From positions 62,001 to 126,000 of the forward strand of contig JADCER010000009.1 in assembly GCA_020249925.1 (NCBI GenBank): 64,000 nucleotides of DNA, given 5' to 3'. This DNA comes from Roseomonas sp. (GTDB lineage Bacteria > Pseudomonadota > Alphaproteobacteria > Acetobacterales > Acetobacteraceae). The notes below the pieces were generated by a model. The model was not told where the DNA came from, did no database searches, and was given only the letters and a program-made list of their open reading frames with translations. Below, one piece after another: positions 58,056-64,000 of the stretch (position 1 is its first letter; each line of letters starts with the position of its first letter). The translations under genes and the position numbers were made by a program.

Positions 58056-59074
58056 GCGGTTTCGAATCCAGCAGGTATCGGCAGGCTTGAATCGCATAGC
58101 GCCAGCGCCTTGAATAGCCGCCCCATCGCCTCTGGCGCCGTCAGCCGATGTGCGGCGGCAAGCTGTGCCTGGGCGCGGGCGGGATCAAGCCGGGCGAGCA
58201 TTGCAGCGCGTGTCATGAAGCCAAGGCGTTGCAGAAAAACGCCTTGCGGCAGCGGGCCATGCGCTACGGCACCGGCAGCGCGTGCGGCGTTGGCAAAGGC
58301 CGCGAAATCCACATGGGCGGTGATATCCACCTCTCCGGGGGCGCTGAGAGGATCAACCGGTTGGCCCGCGCGCATGGCTTGCAGGCTATCACCAAAGGCG
58401 CTTTCCGCCGGGCCATAATCAATCAATAGCGCTGCGCCGCCATGGCGCTTCAAGCGCGCACCAAGCCAGCCCGCAAAACGCAGCGCCGCTTCATTCACTT
58501 CCTGCACCGCCCCGTGCGGTGCGTCTTCCGGCAGGGAGGCATCGCTTGGCACTTCAACGAATGCACCATCCAATACGAAGCGTTCATGCCAAACACTACC
58601 TCGGCGAATGAATTGGCGAATGGGCAGCGCATCCAGAAATTCATTTGCCAAAAGGATCATCGGCGCTTCCGGCAGCGCTGCCACATCCTCATGCCAGGTG
58701 ACACCCGCATCACCCAACTTCGCCGCCTGCGCTTCACGCAAACGCGGTGATGTTTCCACCAAATGCACCTGCAAGGCCGCACGAAATGCCGGCATCATTT
58801 CGGCAATGGCACGCAGCGCATCCGCCATCAGGCTACCGCGCCCAGGCCCGCATTCCACCAGCAATACCGGATCAGGCCGCCCCATGGCCTGCCAGGTTAC
58901 CGCTGCCCAAAGCCCAAGGCATTCCCCAAAAGCCTGAGATATTTCGGGCGAAGTGGCGAAATCCTGAAACGGATCACGCGCGGCGTAATAGGCCGCCGCG
59001 GCGCGCGCCATGAAATGGTCAAGCCGCTCCGCATCCTTGGGTGCATAGGCAATTTCAGGCGGCGTGATGGTCAT
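58052..59074 (-). CDS. MidA/NDUFAF7-type SAM-dependent methyltransferase
   Basis: YYAARDPFQDFATSPEISQAFGECLGLW..LLVECGPGRGSLMADALRA..LLANEFLDALPIRQF; 4-nt overlap with pgeF. Confidence 0.9.
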   Translation of the reverse strand: MTITPPEIAYAPKDAERLDHFMARAAAAYYAARDPFQDFATSPEISQAFGECLGLWAAVTWQAMGRPDPVLLVECGPGRGSLMADALRAIAEMMPAFRAALQVHLVETSPRLREAQAAKLGDAGVTWHEDVAALPEAPMILLANEFLDALPIRQFIRRGSVWHERFVLDGAFVEVPSDASLPEDAPHGAVQEVNEAALRFAGWLGARLKRHGGAALLIDYGPAESAFGDSLQAMRAGQPVDPLSAPGEVDITAHVDFAAFANAARAAGAVAHGPLPQGVFLQRLGFMTRAAMLARLDPARAQAQLAAAHRLTAPEAMGRLFKALALCDSSLPIPAGFETA

Positions 59075-59142
59075 ACCGTTTCCGACAGAGGGATACTGAC
59101 CCCTTGTCGCAGATCAGGCGCGCCGCCGGCAAGGGCCGCGCT

Positions 59143-60126
59143 TCAATCCACCCGCGCGCCTGAAGCGCGGATCACCGGCGCAAGCTTCGCTTGCTGTGCC
59201 GCGCGAAAGGCGCTGATTTCCGCCATGCTGGTAAACCAGGCGGTTGCACCTTGCTCACGGAAGGATCGCACCAGATCAGGATGTTCCAAGGCCTGCCTGC
59301 TGAAATGCGACATCCGATCTGCGATATCCTTGGGCAGGCCGGCGGGCGTGCAAAGGCAGGTCCATGAAATCACGTCAAACCCCGGCAGGAATTCCGCAAT
59401 GGCGGGCAAGTCAGGCTCGATCGGGCTGCGCTTTTCGCTTGTCACCGCCAAGGCCCGCACCTTGCCCTGACGCGCAAGCGCAAGCATGGAAGGCATATTA
59501 TCGAACATCATGTGAATGCGCCCGGCCATCAGATCAACAAGCCCAGGCGCCGCACCGCGATAGGGCACGTGTTCCATATTCACGCCCGCCAATTGCTTGA
59601 ACATCTCACCCGAGAGATGGAGCGTAGTGCCCGACCCCGCAGACCCAAAGGAATACCTGCCCGGATTGGCCTTCAGCAGCGCAATCAATTCCGGCACGCT
59701 GCGCGCCGGCAGATCGAGATTGACGCCCAGCAGATTGGGCAATTGCCAAAGCCCGGTGATGAAGGTGAAATCCTTCTCGGGATCGAAATTCAGGCTGCTG
59801 TAAAGCGTTGGCGCAATCGCGTGGGAGGCGATGCCCCCCATCCCGATCGTATAGCCATCAGGCGCGGATTTCGCGATGGCATCCACACCGACATTGCCAC
59901 CCGCACCGGCGCGGTTTTCCACCACAAAGCTCTGCCCCGTGATTTCCGTCATGCGCGCGCAATAAATGCGCGAAAGCACATCGGTGGAACCGCCAGCGGG
60001 GAAGGGGTTGATGTAGCGCACCGCCCGGCGCGGCCAATCACCCGCCTGCGCGCGGGCAATGTTTGGCATTGCCACAAGGCTGGTGCCGGCCAGGATGGCG
60101 CGGCGCGAAAATCGCGATTTGGACAT
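59143..60126 (-). CDS. Bug/TctC-family substrate-binding protein
   Basis: WPRRAVRYINPFPAGGSTDVLSRIYCARMTEITGQSFVVENRAGAGGNVGVDAIAKSAPDGYT. Confidence 0.9.
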   Translation of the reverse strand: MSKSRFSRRAILAGTSLVAMPNIARAQAGDWPRRAVRYINPFPAGGSTDVLSRIYCARMTEITGQSFVVENRAGAGGNVGVDAIAKSAPDGYTIGMGGIASHAIAPTLYSSLNFDPEKDFTFITGLWQLPNLLGVNLDLPARSVPELIALLKANPGRYSFGSAGSGTTLHLSGEMFKQLAGVNMEHVPYRGAAPGLVDLMAGRIHMMFDNMPSMLALARQGKVRALAVTSEKRSPIEPDLPAIAEFLPGFDVISWTCLCTPAGLPKDIADRMSHFSRQALEHPDLVRSFREQGATAWFTSMAEISAFRAAQQAKLAPVIRASGARVD

Positions 60127-60224
60127 TGGCGTTCTCCCCTGAAGGATGCGGGTTTTGCGCCGCAGCTTTCAGGGGCAAGGCTGCCCGAATCCGGGCCAAG
60201 GTCAAGAAAAAACCGCGCGTAGCC

Positions 60225-62537
60225 CTATCCGCGTGGCACGGCGGCATGTGCGGCCAGGCAGGCCACATCCACAATCTGATTGACGCCCGCCTGCATGGGC
60301 ACGATTTGCGCCGAATGCGAAAGCCCGGTCAGCAGCGGCCCGATGACCGTGCTGCTGGTGAGGCGTGGCACGGCACGTGTCAGGATATGCGCCGCGTGAA
60401 TGCCCGGCATGATCAGCACATTGGCCGGCCCGGTCAGGCGGCAGAAGGGATAAAGCGCCGCCCGCAGCGCCGGATCAAGCGCGACATCGGCAGACATTTC
60501 GCCATCAAACTCAAAATCCGCGCCGCGTTCTGTCAGCAGCTTTACCGCTTCACGAATGCTGCCGGGGATGGTGCCGCGCGGGTCACCAAAGGTCGAGAAG
60601 GAAAGAAATGCCACGCGCGGTTCCAGCCCAAGGCGCCGCGCAGCAGCCGCCGATCCGCGCGCAATACTGGCCAGTGTCGCCGCATCCGGCCTTTCGTGAA
60701 TGGCGGTATCGGCAACCAGCACCGTTCCCGCCTGGCGCGAAATGATGATGGAAACGCCAAAGGCAACACGACCGGGCACCGGGTCTATCGCCATGCTGAT
60801 GCCCTCAAGCGCTGCCGAATAGGAACGCGTGGTGCCCGTGACCACCGCATCTGCCTCTCCGGTTGCGACCATGCAGGCGGCGAAGACATTGCGATCCTGA
60901 TTGACCAGGCGCTGGCAATCGCGTTGCAGAAAGCCATCGCGTTGCCGCTTGCCATAGAGGAATTCCGCATAGCGGCGCGTCGATTCCGATATGCGCGCAT
61001 TCTGGATTTCAATGCCGTCAGGCAAGGGAATGCCAATGGCATTGGCGACTGCGGTAATCCGATCCTCCCGCCCCACCAGAATGGGCGTGCCATAGCCCGC
61101 ATTGCGGAAGCCAATGGCGGCGCGGATCACCTTTTCTTCCTCGCCTTCCGCAAACACGACGCGCTTCGGGTTCTGCCGCACGCTTTCCGCAATGGCTTCC
61201 AAGGCGCCCACGGTGGCATCCAGCCTATTCGCCAAATCCCGCGCATAGCGCTGCAAATCCGGCAAGGGCTTGCGCGCCACACCACTATCCATCGCGGCTT
61301 TCGCAACTGCCGGAGACACGCGCGAAATCAGCCGCGGATCAAAGGCATTGGGGATGATGTATTCGGGGCCGAAGCGCAGGGCCTTGCCGGCACCGGCGCC
61401 CGAAACCTCCTCCGGCACATCTTCCCGCGCCAGCATGGCGAGCGATTCAGCGGCTGCGATTTTCATCGCGTCATTGATGGTGGAAGCGCGCACATCAAGC
61501 GCACCGCGAAAAATGAAGGGAAAGCCCAGCACATTATTGACCTGGTTCGGGTAATCCGAACGCCCCGTGGCGATGATGCAATCGGGCCGCGCGGCGCGCG
61601 CCTCATCCGGGGTGATTTCCGGATCGGGATTGGCCATGGCGAAAATGATGGGCCGGGGTGCCATGGCCCTGATCATTTCGGGCGTCAGCGCGCCCTTCAC
61701 CGAAAGGCCAAAGAACACATCCGCGCCATCAAGCGCTTGTGTCAGCGTGCGCGCGGAAGTGGTCACTGCATGGGCGGATTTCCACTGATTCATCCCTTCC
61801 TGGCGGCCGCGCCAGATCACACCCTTGGTGTCACACAGAATGACATTTTCGGGCCGCATGCCCATGGCCTTGACCAGCTCGGCACAGGCAATCGAAGCGG
61901 CACCCGCGCCATTGATGACAAGCTTGGTGGTTTTCAAATCGCGCCCGGTCAGATGGCAGGCATTGATCAGGCCGGCAGCGGCGACAATGGCGGTGCCATG
62001 CTGATCATCGTGAAAGACCGGAATATCCATCAATTCGCGCAAACGCTGTTCAATCACGAAGCATTCCGGCGCCTTGATATCTTCCAGATTGATGCCGCCA
62101 AAAGTCGGGCCCAGATAGCGCACGGCATTGATGAAAGCGTCCGGGTCTTCCGTATCCACGCAAAGATCAATCGAATCCACATCGGCAAAGCGCTTAAACA
62201 AGGCGGCCTTGCCTTCCATCACGGGCTTCGAAGCAAGCGCACCCAGATTGCCCAACCCGAGCACCGCCGTGCCATTGGAAATCACGGCCACGAAATTGCC
62301 CTTGGCCGTATAGTCATAAGCAAGCGTCGCATCGCGATGAATATGCAGGCAGGGTTCCGCCACACCTGGCGAATAGGCGAGGCTCAAATCCCGCGCCGTG
62401 ATCAAGGGCTTGGTCAGGCGGATTTCAAGCTTGCCGGGCCGGCCTTCCCGGTGCATTGCCAGCGCTTCTTCGGCGGTGACGCGCGCCGTGCGCGTATCCT
62501 CAACCGGCGTTTTTTTCGCGTCATCCATTCTTGTCAC
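60225..62537 (-). CDS. maeB: NADP-dependent malic enzyme with C-terminal phosphotransacetylase-like domain
   Basis: [25 protein letters not shown]-type motif ([25 protein letters not shown]), [17 protein letters not shown]-terminal PTA-like domain with [20 protein letters not shown]. Confidence 0.93.
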   Translation of the reverse strand: MTRMDDAKKTPVEDTRTARVTAEEALAMHREGRPGKLEIRLTKPLITARDLSLAYSPGVAEPCLHIHRDATLAYDYTAKGNFVAVISNGTAVLGLGNLGALASKPVMEGKAALFKRFADVDSIDLCVDTEDPDAFINAVRYLGPTFGGINLEDIKAPECFVIEQRLRELMDIPVFHDDQHGTAIVAAAGLINACHLTGRDLKTTKLVINGAGAASIACAELVKAMGMRPENVILCDTKGVIWRGRQEGMNQWKSAHAVTTSARTLTQALDGADVFFGLSVKGALTPEMIRAMAPRPIIFAMANPDPEITPDEARAARPDCIIATGRSDYPNQVNNVLGFPFIFRGALDVRASTINDAMKIAAAESLAMLAREDVPEEVSGAGAGKALRFGPEYIIPNAFDPRLISRVSPAVAKAAMDSGVARKPLPDLQRYARDLANRLDATVGALEAIAESVRQNPKRVVFAEGEEEKVIRAAIGFRNAGYGTPILVGREDRITAVANAIGIPLPDGIEIQNARISESTRRYAEFLYGKRQRDGFLQRDCQRLVNQDRNVFAACMVATGEADAVVTGTTRSYSAALEGISMAIDPVPGRVAFGVSIIISRQAGTVLVADTAIHERPDAATLASIARGSAAAARRLGLEPRVAFLSFSTFGDPRGTIPGSIREAVKLLTERGADFEFDGEMSADVALDPALRAALYPFCRLTGPANVLIMPGIHAAHILTRAVPRLTSSTVIGPLLTGLSHSAQIVPMQAGVNQIVDVACLAAHAAVPRG

Positions 62538-62619
62538 TACTCCTCAAACCAATCGCATCATGCCGTTTTGTGCACCGCGCCGCGAGGCCCCAGCTTCGCA
62601 GGCGCAGCAAAGCACGCCC

Positions 62620-64000
62620 TTAGACCCGCCTGACATTCCAGGGATAGGGCGATGATCCCTGCAAAATCCCAGTGATATTGCGCCGGAAAGCGGTTCTGAT
62701 CCTGAATTGGCCAAGCGGAATGAAGGCCGCATCTTCCAGCGCCAAGCGCCCAAGGCGGGAAGCGATTTGCTTCTGTTCAGCCTCGCTCGGCGCGAAAAGC
62801 CAGGATTCGGCCAGGGCCTCAGCCTCATCACTTTTCCACCAGCCAAACCAGCCGCCCGTACCCTGGCCGCGCACCAGGAAGGAAACGGCGGGATTGGCCC
62901 AGGCGGTAGCACCCCCCGTGGTATGCAGGATGGACCAGCCACCGCGCTCTACCGTTTCGCGATTGCTCCGCCGCTGCACCACCGTGCCCCAATCGCTCTC
63001 AGCCAGGTCAATATTCATGCCGATCCGCTTCAGCCGATCCGCGGTCACTTGCCCAAGCGGGCCGATATCCGGGAAATCCGTGGGATTGATCACAACCACG
63101 CGCTGATTGGCATAGCCCGCTTCACGAAGCGCGGCGCGGGCGCGGTCAAGGCTGCCCGGCATCATCGCCTCACCCAGGTCTTCGTAATAGGGCGTCTCAC
63201 GCGGCCAAAGGCTACGGCAGAGATCCCAATCGGTCCGGTCATCTCCGCGTGACGCGCGCATATAATCTTCCTGCAAAACAGAAAGCCTGACGGCGCGGCG
63301 GATGCGCACATCATCAAAGGGCGGGTGCAGGTTATTCATACGCATCACGGCCATCCGCCCGCCCGTATCAGACACTTCGCGGCGCACATCGCGCGCGCGG
63401 GCCAATAGCGGCTGCAAATCCGGATGCGGCCTTTCCCACCAATCAACCTCACCATTTTGCAAGGCGGCCGCGGCTGTCGCCGGGTCTGGCAGGATATGCC
63501 ATTCAATGCGGCGGAAATGCGCGATCTTGGCGCCCGATGTCCAGGAAGGCGCTTCCTGGCGCGGCTGGTAGCCATCAAACTTCTCATAAACCACGCGGCT
63601 GCCGGAATTATATTCGCCCGCGATGAAGCGATAGGGGCCGGATCCGATCATCTCGGTCACGCCGCGATTGGGATCGGTCTCAGCCAGACGTTCGGGCATG
63701 ATGAAGGGTACGGCGGAATCGGGCTTTGCCAAAGCATCCAGCAACAACGGGAAGGGGCGCTTCAGGCGGATTTCGATGGTGCGGTCATCCACCGCGCGCC
63801 ATTCATCAACCTGGCGTATCAGCAATTGGCCAAAAGGTTCGCGTGCGCACCAGCGCTTGATGCTGGCGATGCAATCGCGTGCGCGGACCGGTTCGCCATC
63901 ATGGAAGCGCAGCCCAGGGCGCAGCGTGATGCGCCAGCGCCTGCCATCATCCAAAACCTCGGCCCCTTCGGCCATTTGTGGCTTGGGTTTCAGGGCCGCA
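62620..64000 (-). CDS. Peptide-type ABC transporter substrate-binding protein (family 5), truncated at the window edge
   Basis: LRPGLRFHDGEPVRARDCIASIKRW..GSGPYRFIAGEY..IRRAVRLSVLQEDYM. The frame stays open to 64000 (LKPKPQMAEGAEV), so the 5' end lies outside. Confidence 0.88.
   Translation of the reverse strand, partial: AALKPKPQMAEGAEVLDDGRRWRITLRPGLRFHDGEPVRARDCIASIKRWCAREPFGQLLIRQVDEWRAVDDRTIEIRLKRPFPLLLDALAKPDSAVPFIMPERLAETDPNRGVTEMIGSGPYRFIAGEYNSGSRVVYEKFDGYQPRQEAPSWTSGAKIAHFRRIEWHILPDPATAAAALQNGEVDWWERPHPDLQPLLARARDVRREVSDTGGRMAVMRMNNLHPPFDDVRIRRAVRLSVLQEDYMRASRGDDRTDWDLCRSLWPRETPYYEDLGEAMMPGSLDRARAALREAGYANQRVVVINPTDFPDIGPLGQVTADRLKRIGMNIDLAESDWGTVVQRRSNRETVERGGWSILHTTGGATAWANPAVSFLVRGQGTGGWFGWWKSDEAEALAESWLFAPSEAEQKQIASRLGRLALEDAAFIPLGQFRIRTAFRRNITGILQGSSPYPWNVRRV

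Noticed and set aside
60063-62633. 856-aa plus-strand ORF antisense to maeB
   Set aside because: Long open antisense frame expected from high-GC codon bias; composition is His/Arg/Gly-rich with no recognisable domain, and the opposite strand is clearly MaeB.

Overview
This 64 kb window is a GC-rich alphaproteobacterial chromosome segment. Gene content and codon style suggest an Acetobacteraceae/Rhodospirillales-like organism; that placement is inference. It carries about 56 densely packed protein-coding genes. Housekeeping genes include lolA, secB, hemH, glnE, purA, hisZ, purB, serA, serC, hisE, hisF, pgeF, maeB and YqgE. Accessory or catabolic genes include four orphan Bug/TctC-type solute-binding proteins, two hydantoinases, tandem CaiB/BaiF CoA-transferases, a LigI-like lactonase plus a PrpF-like isomerase, a lone molybdopterin hydroxylase large subunit, and a threonine-synthase-like/MlrC/D-threonine-aldolase-like operon. 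I see no CRISPR array, prophage, transposase, rRNA or complete tRNA. The observations most worth follow-up are: (1) an ArsR-ArsC fusion + GAPDH + ArsJ + flavodoxin operon whose HTH domain has no cysteine and whose candidate operator overlaps the start codon; (2) a 56-bp dyad tandem repeat next to a perfect hairpin upstream of the PLP-enzyme operon; (3) a flavoprotein whose FAD-binding motif lies upstream of any ATG/GTG/TTG, implying a CTG start in a CTGA overlap; (4) HisE with a Lys/Ala/Pro-rich histone-like N-terminal tail; (5) a G3E GTPase coupled through a small unknown protein to a hydantoinase; (6) an AT-rich, palindrome-bearing region with overlapping small ORFs leading into a JmjC/cupin oxygenase; (7) a structured spacer between two terC paralogs. 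All functional calls come from reading protein motifs by eye; no database search was run.
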